From Watersipora subatra (Eukaryota > Bryozoa > Gymnolaemata > Cheilostomatida > Watersiporidae): DNA of 64,000 bases. Numbering within the stretch: the first letter of the stretch is position 1; every line of letters begins with the position of its first letter. This document shows, piece after piece, positions 1 through 12,141 of the stretch. The DNA lies in assembly GCF_963576615.1 (NCBI RefSeq), contig NC_088715.1, positions 60,051,802-60,115,801 on the forward strand, written 5' to 3'. The translations under genes were made by a program, and so were the position numbers. The notes under the pieces are model-generated. The model ran no database searches and was not told the origin of the DNA. It saw nothing but the letters and a program-made list of their open reading frames with translations.

Positions 1-1240
1 TAACTATAGTTTTTATGATGGTGAATGATTGGATGTACAGAGAAAGTTTCACTTTAATGCAAGAGGAAAAAATAAAATCAAAATCAGACCAGAGACGAAA
101 TCAGCATTATTTTGCCGATAAGTTGGGTAATGCGTTTAATAATTCAACATATGCTGCTGCGTGCTGGCTTTTGGTATGACTTGCCTTTTTATTGCTCTGT
201 GTTTGCAAAAACAAAAATAATATTTTTTACTATAAAAAGAACTGTGTTTGTTTACCCCTGCGTTTGTCCGTACATTCATTTGTTTGTCCGTCCATCTGTG
301 CCTAGCGACAGGAGCAGATTGAGGGTTGCAAAAAAGGACTGCTTCATGCAAGAATTGAACTCAAACAATCAGCATAGTGCCCTACGCTCAAACAATTGCA
401 CCAATCAGCCATTCCTGGTGTTCCTGAAATAATTTCTTATGCTGTTATTACTGCTGACCATTTCATACAGCACACCAGACTGCCATGGTGTGAGTAATAA
501 TAGAAATGACAAGCTTGCTACTCCAAAAATATATTTTTTGTTGAATGAAAATAACGCACTGCTAGAAGTTACTTTGAACTGGCAGTTTACTTGCCAATGC
601 ACAACTAGCGCATAAATCATTAAAAGATGCAAATTTATGCAAAATTTCTCGGAAGAAATCTAAAAAGTCGTATTGCAGAGTTTTGCCATTTGAAACATAT
701 TGATCAGGTATGATGCAAGAATTTTCAGAGCAACTTAACGCTTGGTATATCCAAACATACAGCCTACGCAGCAGATTGTTTATGGCACTTGTTAATATTG
801 GCATGCTTCCTGGGCTTAACAATCAACTTATTTGACAGTAGCCAGACGAGTGGGCAGTTCTGTTTCATATCACGTTACTTCGTAGGCCGTCACCTTAGCA
901 AGCCTAGCAAGCCTAGCAAGCCACAACAACGCGGTTTAGATAGGGAATCTCTTTTCATCAGTCTAAACAGCTTTAAAAGAACTGTACATGTATTTACATG
1001 TAGAAAGTGGAGGAAGCACTTGTTAATACTGAAGTGTAAGCCAGAGATAATTAGGGAGTTGTTTTCTCACCTGGTCCTGTACCCAAGTAAGTTTAGCTTC
1101 ATAGTTCGCGCTAGAATTTGCAGTTTTATTTTAAGTAGAACAATCAACTTTTGTTAGCTTTGTTCAAAGCAAGGGTTCAATATAATTCGAAAGTTTCAAG
1201 TTCACTAAATTAATATTTTTTGAAATATCGTCAAAATACC
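1..1240. other. intergenic DNA without a recognisable gene
   Basis: Open frames at 112-432 and 789-1157 have no family resemblance or coding-like composition. A three-fold 9-bp repeat (agcctagca) lies near 896-922. The segment near 460-500 carries a cacaccagactgccatgg-type sequence that also appears, reversed, near 16.7 kb, suggesting another low-copy repeat. Confidence 0.4.
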
Positions 1241-1254
1241 AAGAGCCCTTTTGA

Positions 1255-1700
1255 CCGACCGATAAATTAAAAATGGCTGCTGACAGAACATCAGTTGCCA
1301 ATGGCATACAGATTGAAATTCATAGTCTTGAAGGATAAAACATAAACAAAGCTAAAAAGTTTCTCATTGTCAGCAACAAGAGCTTTACATTAAAACTATT
1401 AGTTTTTCTGTTTATTACAAATATACACACTCTATCAGACTTGGGGTACTGCAACCATTTTGTTTATTCGGTTATCTCTAAAATATCACATCTTTGAAAG
1501 AGTGTGAAAAAATATTAACTTTACTTGATTTTTTTTCTCATGGTATTCCACAAACTTGTAGCTTTAAATTGATATTCAGTTCCAAAAGAATTGTATTATT
1601 CTAAGTGATCACATCCAATTCTAAGTATTAACAGTAGATGGAAAGTTGCTAATACAGTCTAGAATCACTGGGCCTGCTTCTATAAACAAGACAAGGTTTC
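1255..1700 (+). repeat. interspersed repeat family R4, copy 1
   Basis: Aligns by eye with 21175-21545 over several hundred bases. Shared blocks include the caagagcttt region, tacacactct, ggtactgcaacca, gatattcag, aattgtattattctaagtg and gcttctataaacaaga. The two copies are clearly diverged and contain no long open frame. Class unknown. Confidence 0.6.
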
Positions 1701-2714
1701 AAAGTGTTAAGCTAAGTCACATTACCTGTTACAACTTATTAATTTCAAAAATGAAATCAGTCAGTGACCAGTTACTCAAACATAGTTGTTAGGCTGGATA
1801 CTTGGCCACTTATTTGCGAAGGATTTTTCTCATGGCTTTAAAAATCCACACATGTTCTCTGTTTATACTGCCAATTTTTCTTCAAATCATCAAAATCCTA
1901 TAATTCAGTCGAATTATGTTATATAAAAAAAATTAGGCGTCGTTATATATTTATCTAAAAATAAAATTTTATTAAAGATTGTCTGCAGTTGGGAATCTAT
2001 AGCTCTTACTCATTTTACATATTACAGGCACTTAATTAATGCAGCATGTTTAGGTTCTAGATAGCAGTATTTTGTTAATTTCCAGGTTTTTCTGGTCGAA
2101 ATGCTAAATTATTAATTTGGGCGCTTTTATGGAACTATCTGACTTTCCCTTGAGTAAATAATTAAAACGATACAATAGTAAACCATAAGTGATCTTACAT
2201 CTATTCAGCACGCAGCCATAATTTTCAAAAAACCAACTGTTAGTTTTTAAGTAGTTGAAATTTTTTTGCACTTTGAAAATAAATAAAAACAACTACCCTA
2301 GCTAAGTGTTAGGCTAACAACAGATTAGATAGCCACTTAAACATGATTTAACTATGCTCTGTGACTTTCTAGACACTAGAAAAATATCTCAACAATTTGA
2401 AGCTTTTTCCTTTCCACAAAAACGTTAAAGCTGACTTTAGTACAAGTGGTCAAACAGCATCACCTGAGAGTTAATAGGCGGCTTGCAGTGTGCGCAATCA
2501 ACACAATGAAACTTCCCAACATTTCAAAAATATTTTAACATCGTATCATTTTATCCATTCTAAAGCAGATTTCAAAATTCTGTTCAAACAAATTCACTAT
2601 AGTACTTTGTTTGCTGCTCAACAAAAAGTGCAATATATCATGTGGTACTTTGAAAAAAAACTGCAAGTGCAAGCAGCATAATCAATTAAAACAGTTTACA
2701 GTTTTGTAAAATTG

Positions 2715-2922
2715 TCCCTCCCTCTCTCTCCCTCTCCCTCACTCTCTCTCTTTCTCTCTCCCTCTCTTTTTCTCTCTCCCTCTCTCTCCCTCTCTCCCTC
2801 TTTCCCTCTCTCCATCTCCCTCTCTTTCTCCCTCTCACTCCCCCTCTCTCTCTCACTCTCTCTCCCTCTCTCTCTCTCTCCTTCTCTCTCTCTCTCCCTC
2901 GCTCCCTCTCTCTCCCTCTCTT

Positions 2923-2960
<38 letters not shown>

Positions 2961-3167
2961 CCTCTCTCCCTCTCTCCCTCTCTCCCTCTCTCCCTCTCTC
3001 CCTTTCTCCCTCTCTCCCTCCCTCCCTCCCTCCCTCCCTCCCTCTCTCTCTCTCTCTCTCTCTTCCTCTATCTTTTTCTCTCTCCCTCTCCCCATCTCTC
3101 TCCCTCTCTCTCCCTCTATCTCCCCCTCTCTCTCTCGCTTTCTCTACCTCTCTCTCTCTCCCTCTCT

Positions 3168-3245
<78 letters not shown>

Positions 3246-3490
3246 CTCCTCCTCTCTCCTTCTCTCTCTCCCTCTCTTTCCCCATCTTTCTACCTCTCTC
3301 TCTCTCTCCCTCTTTCTCTCCCTCTCTCCTTCTCTCTCTCCCTCTCGCTCTCCCTCTCGCTCTTTTTCTCTCTCTCTCTCTCTCTTCCTCTGTCTGTTTC
3401 TCTTTCTACCTTTATTTCTCTCTCTTTCTTTCTCTCTCTTTTTCTTTATTTTGCTCTTCTTTCTCTCTTTCTCTTCTCTTTCTTTTGCTC
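2715..3490. repeat. long CT/CTT polypyrimidine microsatellite tract
   Basis: About 775 bases of almost pure pyrimidine on the plus strand, built from (CT)n, (CCCTCT)n and (CCTC)n blocks. Overlapping open frames on both strands are low-complexity artefacts (Leu/Ser/Pro on plus, Arg/Glu on minus). Confidence 0.97.
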
Positions 3491-4239
3491 GCAGCCAACC
3501 AGTCGCTTGAACAATGGCAGTCTTATGGTTTAGGCTTCATCACAGACTTCCACACATCCCTGTTTTCTACCTTCTCTGGCCATTTGTTTGTGTCTGTTTC
3601 CCTCAACTTCATGTTTTGCTTAGCTACATCTGTTTATCTCAGCCTGAGTATACCCTGTTTCCTTTTTTTTTGTAGAGCTGTGAATATATTAATTGTATTG
3701 GCAATCATCTTGCTCATTTTTGCATATATGCCTCAGCCATCTTAAGCTATCAAAATGGCCACCATGAAGGAGAAGCAAGCCTGTCTTAGGATTACGGTGT
3801 TCTTGACATTATCTTTCTAGGTGAGATTCATTATGCTGCGTAGTAGTAATTTGTAACAATGCTGCAGTTTTTATTATTAGTTAACAATATTATCACCTGA
3901 CAATAAAATTAAAACATGAATAACAGATCTGTAACTTCTGAGTGAGTTTTTAATTATGTATCACACTGATATTGAGATAGGAATGACTGTACAAGATTCT
4001 ATTGTCTGCTAGTGATAGTGTTGCCAGTACTATTAGCCTGCTGGTAGCACAAAACTGTGTTAATTAATTGGGTTAATTGTGTACTCTCTTGCAGCTGACA
4101 ACAATTTTAGGTAGTTTATCACAATGTAGGTGCTTGTAGCTACTTTGGATATGTGTATAGTTTTTAAGATAAAACGATACCATTTATCAAAAGTTTGCAA
4201 AGATCTCTACTTTATGTTTGACATCTTATAGTAAGCTTA

Positions 4240-4679
4240 TCTATATATATTTCAAAATTTCTTGTCATATGTGTATTTGTAGAATTGATAGTGCAGCTAT
4301 AGATCTTAAAATTTTGGAATAAGGTTTCCGTACTGAAAAAGATTTGATCCCAGGCCCTGCTGTTGACCAGTCTAACACCCTACCCACTAGACTACAGAAA
4401 TCTAATATAAGTCATTGTATTAGAGTAAATACCTAACTGCTTTGCGTACGATGCAGGTCATAGCATAGGTGTTCGCTCACATTATTAAACATACTGGCTA
4501 ACAGCACAGGCCAATAGCAAAAACTCTCACTACTTCTCATTGTTTATAAGAAAAAACACTTTTCTCTTGATGTGTAGTTTGATAGTTAGAATGGCAAATG
4601 TTGTTATATATTAAATACAAATCTGTTTTCTGTCCAAAGACTTTTCTGTTACCCGGGCAACGCCGGGTAGCACAGCTAG
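4240..4679 (+). mobile_element. non-autonomous Helitron, 440 bp
   Basis: Starts TCTATATATATTTC just after an A (4239) and ends with the hairpin ACCCGG-GCAACG-CCGGGT (about 4651-4668), a short spacer, and CTAG followed by T (4680). This matches the Helitron rule: 5' TC, a 3' hairpin about 10 bases before CTRR, and insertion between A and T. There is no Rep/helicase frame, so it is non-autonomous. A tRNA-like segment lies inside it (4340-4400, minus strand). Confidence 0.85.
4335..4402 (-). repeat. tRNA-like segment with A- and B-box-like motifs inside the Helitron
   Basis: On the minus strand it reads TAGTCTAGTGG (good A-box match), then about 30 bases on GCCTGGGATCAAATC (weak B-box). Not a functional tRNA: no cloverleaf with paired acceptor stem is evident. 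It is either a captured tRNA fragment or the head of a SINE carried by the Helitron. Confidence 0.5.
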
Positions 4680-4721
4680 TTTATTTATATATTGATAGAC
4701 ATCTGTGAGGGCAGTCCATAA

Positions 4722-5115
4722 AACTGAACTTCTAAAAAAGTTTAATGAGTTTTATCAGAAATTATTGAAATTTTCTATCCTTTTCAGGGTATTTTGATGT
4801 TTAAAGTGATCTGATGATGAGGATGTTTTGAGATTGGAGTTGACAAAGCTTGATTGCCATTAAAATGCACAGAAGAAAAATGCATTCAAACTGACATAAC
4901 CAATTGCTAATTTTGCTATGGTTGATATCGGTTACTACATCCAAATTGCAACTGTATGCATGTCTATTATGTCAGTCTCGTGCAACTATACACTAGATGT
5001 CATAACCACACTTTTGCTAGATCTAAGCATTTAACCGGCATCAAGTTTTGATGGTTTTAATCTTAAATATCCTGGCAGTCAGATTACCCCAAACATTTGA
5101 ATATCTCAACTGCTT
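4722..5115. mobile_element. palindromic MITE family, copy 1 (diverged)
   Basis: Left part holds gttttatcagaaatt, gtgatctgatgatgagg and ttgattgccattaaaatg. Right part holds tttaatcttaaatatcctgg then cagtcagatta, the near inverse complement. It is the most diverged full copy and lies directly after the Helitron end. Confidence 0.6.
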
Positions 5116-5199
5116 GGTGAAAAAGGGGCTGTGCACGTTTTAATAGCATTGTTACACAAATATTGACCTTGTAATTTTGGCTTGACTTGTATGAGTCCG

Positions 5200-8080
5200 G
5201 TGGAATAAGAGCTCTCACAATTGGAGATAGGCCCAGTTGCAGGCAGCACTTAAGGATGACTGTTAATCCTGTCTACAGAGGCAGACATTTCTGAGAATCA
5301 AACTTCAAAAATCTGTCCTGAGGTCAGCTGACGAAAATTTATGCGGTATAATTTTTAGTTTAAAAAGTTCAGTTAAATTTTTAGTTTTATGCGTTGCACA
5401 TTATGGTAGCCTAAGTTATTTATGCTTTCAATGTCGTCTGTGAGCAGCAATTAATAAACAAACTTTGGCTTTCAAAACTTAAAAAAAAATGTTTTTGTTC
5501 CTGTTAGCTTTATTAGTGACTTTTTTTTCAAAAATAAAGACTTCTCTTAAGATGCTGTTTAAGATTGCACTCACATATTGTGCAAATACAAAATTGGGCA
5601 AAACTTTTGTACACAGAGAAGACAACTTCTAAGATAGAATAATACTATTTTCCAATGTAGCCTTGATTGAACATTTGTTAGTACTCATAATAACTGCAAA
5701 ACTAGATTGTTTCAGCGTAACAGAATCTTGAACCTTGAGCATATGAAAGAGAATTCTATACTTGAAGAATATCAGGCAAATCTGCTACATGTTTCTCTGT
5801 TCTAAAGTAATGCCTGCTTAAAAGGGTTTTATTGGACAGAAGGGGATGACTCTTTAAACTGTATTTTGCCCTCTGTAGCTACCATAATCAAAACATGGAC
5901 TGTAACAAATAGTCTTTTGCATGTGAAGTTTGCTAGTTATTCTGTGAAACCTTAGCCTAGCAACAATGATATGACAAACAACATTAAATAAAATTGACCA
6001 ACCGCTGGGTTACTACAAACAGCTGTGCACAGAGAAACAGATTATGTTTGCATCTTTACACTAGCCAAATCATCTCTCTTTGTGTAAATTTTGGTTTTTA
6101 ACCTTTCACGTGACTGCTTCTATGAACATTAATAAAATATGATTTCTTAACAAATGCAAAAGTCAAGGAGCGAAAGCTATTAAACTGGTTTCTGGCATAC
6201 CAGAACATTCTGAAAACCATATTTTTGAACTCTCTCTGGTAAGCAACAAATTGCTTGAAAGCCACTTTTAATACTTTTTTCGCATTCAATATTCTAACTA
6301 ATGACAAAAATAGTTGGTAGCAAAACCAACAATTTTAAATTTATGTTAACGCTATGATTAGATATTAATATTATGTTCCTCCTTAATGAGGTCATGTACT
6401 TAAAATGGTGGTGAATACATATAAGTGAGTACATATCCTACACTTATATGTATTCATCAGTTCTTATATCAGTTGCTACATATTATGTAGCAACTGATAT
6501 TTGCTAAATGGTTTCTCTGAAGCTTTATACTGACCTAGAAATTAACATCCGGGATTGGAAAGGAGCTGTTGACTGGATTAATCCCTAGTATGGGAATGGT
6601 TCAACATTATTTTATGTTATTTTGTTCTTTTGTCTTCTACATTCTTTTGGAAACACAAAAGTTTCCAAACTCTTTAAACTTTAACATTAAAACATTAAAG
6701 TATTAAAGCAACAGTTGATGTGTGAAAAATATACTAAATGGATTCAGTAAAGTTGGGTTTGGTACCTATGCCTAAAGCTTTGCACCAAAATTTTGATGAT
6801 TTTGTTCAATGCTGAACTTTTGCTTTTTGCGTACCTAAAATGTTGCAGCAACTTTACACTGATCTCAAAAATGCCAAATTAGCTAAATTCTATAAATGAC
6901 TGCGAAGGTCTCATTATGATTACATGAAGCAATGGATTTGTCATGATTCTTTTGCTCTATCAACTCGCTCTACGATCTGTGTATGTTTTCTACATACAAC
7001 AAGACTAAACAACGCCTCTCGACTTAGAGCCACCTGGCAGTTGGAGTCAGAGGTCAAAACTTGTTAATCAGTTTTCCCAAAAGTTCAAAGAGATGCCAGA
7101 TACACTATTTTTACGCTTGCATTCTTTGTCTATTTTGCTCATACGCGCTTTTATGTAAATATTTATTGTACCGCGCAGAATTCATTCATTATATTTAAGG
7201 TTGATGACCACTGAGAGAAATACTATTCAAAATTGTATACATTATCTAAAACTATAAAGACATCTAGGCCAAAATCATTCCTGTTGCAATTGAATTAGTA
7301 CAATTTATTCCAGTCAAAAGTTTTCATGTTGGAGCCGACAAAAAGCAAACTAAAATCAAATACATTCAGAGCAAGCTAAAATAAAATACATTTAGAATAA
7401 ATAGTCAGAAAGTTTGCATTGTGTGACTTGACTTCAGTCTATCTTAATTCTATCTAACCGTTTCTTGGTCAAAATTAAATGTATAGGGGTTCCCCGATGC
7501 CGATAAAACAAATCATGCCAAATGGAAGAAGAATAACATGAAAAATGCAGTCACGTGGTCTCTGCATCTAGTATAGATGACAATGAAAGTTGCGAGTCCC
7601 CAGTGCAATTCTCTAAATATGCAATTATTTTATTTTTATGTAAATTTAATGCCGAACAAAAGGCACTTGATTTCAGCCGGATCTGCATAACTTATCATGA
7701 CAGTTACCAGCATGTGACCACAGCCTGTTTTCAGCCACATGACAAACTATAAATCAGGCTGTTTTGATGGACTGCTGTGTGAACCTAAGGCTAAAAGATC
7801 ACAAAACAGAACATTTTGTTAAACCGATGTTGATGGTATGCAAAACTTCTGGCATTCAAGACAGGTATATATACAAATGCGTATTTGAAAACTAATTTGT
7901 AAACATTCTCTTAATTGTCACAGCTCTTTTTTGTCCCAGTCAGTAACGGCAAAGATTAGTGTACAGTTTATGACCATTATGACCCTTTGCTCACATCATA
8001 ACATTAAAAGTGATATTCATTTTAGAGTGTGGTTGTATTAGAAGGCCTGATCAAAGTATATAGTTCTCAGAGGCTGCTCG
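5200..8080. other. intergenic DNA, no gene seen
   Basis: AT-rich, with frequent stops in all frames. Apart from a pair of perfect hairpins at 6413-6500 I see no structured element. The small frames at 6098-6307 and 7555-7752 have no recognisable content. Confidence 0.4.
6413..6500. repeat. two adjacent perfect inverted repeats
   Basis: First: 15-base arms 6413-6427 and 6441-6455 around a 13-base spacer. Second: 17-base arms 6466-6482 and 6484-6500 around one base. Both are perfect. Only 10 bases separate them. Confidence 0.9.
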
Positions 8081-8094
8081 CTTACATCCAATTA

Positions 8095-8565
8095 AACTTT
8101 AAAGATAAACTTGCAGAGGATTTTATTAGATTTCATCAGAAAGCATCGGTATTTTTCCATCATTTTTGGTTTTTAGATCTTTGAAGTGATCTAGCGGTCA
8201 GAATGTTTCAAGGTTAAAACTAATCACAAAAGATTATAACTCAATCGCGGTTAAAATGCTAAGAAGAAAAAGACACGCTCAGACTTTTTTAAAAATAATG
8301 TCACAGTTGTGGTGCATATCACCTATAAGTGAGAAATCTACAGTCTCATCCGCTTCCGGTACTTATATGTAGTCGATGCAGATGAGACCAGCATTTAGAG
8401 AGAAAAGTTGGCTTTTGTTGGCTTTAATCTTGAAATATCCTGTCAGCCAGATCACCATGAAATCAAAAACAATCGCAGATGATAAAAACGCTGTTACTTT
8501 CTGATAAAAATGTACAAAAATTTGGGCGAGTTCATTTTAACTATTTAGCGTAAGCTGAACTTTTT
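8095..8565. mobile_element. palindromic MITE family, copy 2 (full length)
   Basis: About 470 bp with long terminal inverted repeats of roughly 120 bases. Left: catcagaaagcatcgg, gtgatctagcggtcagaatg, tttcaaggttaaaac. Right: ggctttaatcttgaaatatc, ctgtcagccagatcacc, ctttctgataaaaatg. The centre does not encode a protein. The arrangement fits a foldback MITE. Confidence 0.75.
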
Positions 8566-9118
8566 CTTAAAAATGTCCTTCCTCAATGGAGTTGTCTGCA
8601 CAACTTAAGTATATTTTTACTGTTTTTATACATATAGCGTTTTGATGATTTGTAAGTTCAATATCATAGTGTCTTCAAAAATTGGTTGGATATCAAATAA
8701 TTGATAAATATTTGATCTATAAACATGTAGCAAGTTTTCGTTTGATCTTTTTTATTATAAGTAGCATCAAAGTCAGTTTCTGGCGACCAAATTCTGAAAA
8801 ATTGTTTTGCTAGTTGATGCAAAGTAGATTTGACGTAAGCTTCAGCAACTACATCTGTTTATTAAACTTTGTGAATTCCTGTCAATAAAACTTTATACAT
8901 TAAGAATTCTTCCTTTTCAGGCTTTGGTTTACACTTGGTCAAGACATTTCGTGATATTCGTGTGAGTTGGTGTGAATGCTTTTGTGATTCACAAAACAAC
9001 TGAACACCTATATGCATGAGCTAATGTTTCATAGATGTGAATGACCAGTTGTACTTTTGTGTTGATGCAAATGCCTGCTGCTTCTGGCATCCAAGTTTGT
9101 ACAAGACTTGGTGCATGT

Positions 9119-9148
9119 TGTGTAAATTTGTTAAAAACAAATTTACAC
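9119..9148. repeat. short hairpin next to a MITE arm
   Basis: Inverted arms gtgtaaatttgt and acaaatttacac around a short A-rich spacer, just left of the MITE half-copy at 9140-9265. Confidence 0.8.
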
Positions 9149-9265
9149 AAAAATTTTGTAGATTTTTTCAGAAAGTATTGTTATTTTTTATCATTTGCAA
9201 TTGTTTTTGATATTTGAGATGGTCTGACTGCTAGTAGAACAATAACATTGAGTGAATTGACTGCT
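9140..9265. mobile_element. palindromic MITE family, solo left arm
   Basis: Reads ttttttcagaaagtattg, atcatttgcaattgtttttg and gatggtctgactgctag, matching the left arm of the full copies. No right arm follows. Confidence 0.65.
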
Positions 9266-9965
9266 AATCAAATCAGGCCTGCTAATCATGCATATTTACC
9301 GATGAACTCGTATTGTTGTGAATTTTTATGAGCTGGAAGGAAGATTTGTAATTGGTAAATTTATAAAAATGACAGTCGGTGACAGCGGTGAATAGCCCAT
9401 CACATTTCAATCACCTCTTGTAGCCCAATTCTTCAATGAGGTCAGCCAATTTCAAGTACGCATATGTATAGTAGTTTGGATGGGCGCCATGAGTACAGAC
9501 AATTTTCATTAATTTTTCTTTTACAGGATTTCAAATGCAACAAATCTATGCAGGCACCAACGAGATTAGCTTATAAGTGGTGTGCACCCCTTCTCTTTCT
9601 TCATAGAGAGAGATAGTGTGCATCCTTGGCTTCCTTCAGAGGATATACTGCTTACAGCTGAGTTACCCTAGCCTTGGCACTACATAGCATTTCACTAGTT
9701 CAAGTGTTGCATGAACCCAACCCAAGTGTTACATGAACCCAATGCATCAACATGATATTCTCTTCTACCTTTATCCACGCCTGAGCAACTACCACATAAA
9801 AAACCTGGCTCACTACAGACTGTTGCCAGCTAGACGTCATTAATCACCCCGCTCTATTTAAAGCTAAAAAATGGGTAAACACTTTTTGCTACAAGTTATA
9901 AAAAACAATTCCTAAATTGATTGATGGTGGATTGGCAAAATCACCTGTCTGACTATCGACTACAA

Positions 9966-10121
9966 GTTCTTGTTCAAAAAAACTAGGCGACTGCTCAACG
10001 ACAAGTAGCCGAAGCAATCAGAACATATTTAGGTTGGGCTGTAGTTCTTGTTCAGGGAAACTAGGCGACTGCTCAACGACAAGCAGCCAATGCAATCAGA
10101 ACATATTCAGGTTGGGCTGTA
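9966..10121 (+). repeat. 78-bp tandem duplication (2 copies)
   Basis: Copies begin at 9966 and 10044 with only a few differences. Each contains actaggcgactgctcaacg, then acaag(t/c)agcc, caatcagaacatatt(t/c)agg and ttgggctgta. No coding content recognised. Confidence 0.92.
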
Positions 10122-10129
10122 ATTTCTGT

Positions 10130-11990
10130 CCTAATTTCCCCGTGTCACTTATGAAAGAACTCTTTGAGATAGATAGTTGACTTACTCGTGCAAAGCTCAA
10201 TCAAACTATGCAAGCAGCATACATACAAAGCATAAAAGGATGCCTCTGCTTTTACGAAATAGGTATATTTTTAAAATCATAAAAATGCTATCTGTTTAAA
10301 TTTATTTTAATTGCAGTTCGCAAAAAGCAATAATATTTGTTTATGAAAAAACTGCTAAATGGCTACACAGAATAGTTGTCACTCATGGTACTGTGGAGTT
10401 GCTTCCCTTTACAACTAATCCGCAAGCTTGAGGTTAGCTCCATACTGGACACTTCTGATAAAAAAGTCGATAAAATGTAAAGTCTATATGCAATTGTTAA
10501 AAAACCTATATGAAAAGTTGATCAACTGTACAAAAAGATTTAGTCGTCTACTGTTGTCTAAACGCTCTAAAATTTTGCTGCAAGAAAATAAGATTAAAAT
10601 TCTATTGTACAATGCTTCTGGACGAGTTATATGATGCAAATACAAATAAATACTTTCATATTTCACTTGCGCGGTGAATTTTAAGCTGTAATAAGGATAA
10701 AATATAAAAATATTGCGTAATGAATCCGATTTTACTTGCGGATCAGCAAAGAAGCTGAAGTAGAGGTGAGCTATAGAAGTTTATAACTGAAAAAGCTTGG
10801 CACATGCTGCCGAACAGATGATAATCAGCGGCAGCTATTGTCCGACTTTGCTATCTACTTGTTGCTGTACATGATAACTCTATGTACATGATAGCTCTAT
10901 GCTCCAACTCTAGCCCGTTGTAAGTGTATGTACATAGATTATAACAAGGCTGTAGATAAGTATCCTATTGCTGATTTAGCGAAACTGAGGGTAGCTCTTC
11001 TCATTGGTTTAACAACTTCAGTTCAACGGCAGCGTTGCCACGACTACTGGATTCACTCTCAGTGCTGCCAAGATCTTCAATTGGAGTCTTGCTTTTTTTT
11101 TCCCCAATGAAGCTTTCGCTGTCTAGAGCTCTTTTTTCTAGTTTAGCTTTTCTCTAAAACATTACGAAATAAGGTCAGAGAGCGTGTCAATGGGCATGTT
11201 ATCATAAATCACTAAAACACTAGGATTTGGCTTGCCAGCTTTTGAAAAGCTGAAAGGAAGTTACAGTTTATAAAGTCCTGCAACAGTGACACTGTTATCG
11301 TACCCTATAGTGGCGAGAATTATCATGTCAAGAAATTAGTTCTTTTTTACCAGCCATCTGATTTGGGACCAGCAAATCAGATGTTAAGATTTGTGATTGG
11401 TTACCACAAATTTTAACATCTAAGATTTAAGACATTTTGGGAGTATTTAGCAGGTTTTAAAGTCACAGTTTGTTACACATTGCATAAAAAATCTTTTTTG
11501 AGAATTTTTACAAAATTCAAGCAAGTAAATTTTTCAAACTTACAAGAAACATAAACAACGAAATTTTCTAGAGCGTTAGTTGCAAAAAGAAGATTACGTT
11601 AATAGATTTTAACAATGCTAAAGAATTGAAATTTTATTATTGCTTTAATAGGTGTTATTTTTAGTAATGCCAGGTAGAGCTTTATCATCTTATTTTAAGT
11701 TACAAAGAGAACTTTTAGCAGTAAGCAATAAAGTAATATAACCACAAAAAGTTTCTTGTAGGTTTGCAACTATTTTGTCATGACAGAATCATAAAAAAGT
11801 GGTGACGTTTGTCATTCATATGCTTGGTCAGCAAGGAGTGCTTAGTTTAATCATCTCTTAGCTTGGCCGCTTTAAGTTTGAAGGTAAATTAAAACTACTT
11901 GAGCTTTACAAGAAATAGAATTCCTATTTGCTCATGGGCTGACAACTTCAAATTTGAGCTGGAAACAACCAGTTGAAATAATTAAGATTA
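10130..11990. other. intergenic DNA downstream of the SLC10-like gene
   Basis: No gene recognised. Short frames at 10428-10634 and 10928-11110 look non-coding. Weak local inverted repeats occur near 11347-11375 (catctgattt / aaatcagatg). Confidence 0.4.
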
Positions 11991-11994
11991 TTAC

Positions 11995-12072
11995 TGTCAA
12001 CCGCAAAGGATAAAAAATAACAATACTTTCTAATGAAAGCTACAAAAATTGTGTGCAGGTTCATCTTTAAAC
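11995..12072. mobile_element. palindromic MITE family, solo right arm
   Basis: Reverse complement reads aaagatgaacctgcacac, ttcattagaaagtattg and ttatcctttgcggttg, matching the outer arm of the full copies at 18454 and 8095. It lies immediately beyond the poly(A) signal of the SLC10-like gene. Confidence 0.65.
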
Positions 12073-12084
12073 CATAGTTGAAAG

Positions 12085-12090
12085 TTTATT
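12085..12090 (-). promoter_or_regulatory. polyadenylation signal AATAAA of the SLC10-like gene
   Basis: Canonical AATAAA on the minus strand, 51 bases past the stop codon at 12142. It gives a very short 3' UTR. A half-copy of the palindromic MITE family begins just beyond it (11995-12072). Confidence 0.6.
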
Positions 12091-12141
12091 AACTAAAAGT
12101 GGTCAATTGAAAGTTCAAATTTTACCCTTTGCAAAATCTGC

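Noticed and set aside
2686..3533. Long Leu/Ser/Pro and Arg/Glu open frames of up to 273 codons
   Set aside because: Low-complexity translation of the CT tract. No start context, non-repeat domain or splice context. The same applies at 12698-13297 and 58603-59156.
3745..3825. Short plus-strand frame MATMKEKQACLRITVFLTLS before a GTGAGA donor
   Set aside because: Good ATG context (gccaccATG), but the frame closes with TAG directly at the putative donor and no partner exon was found.
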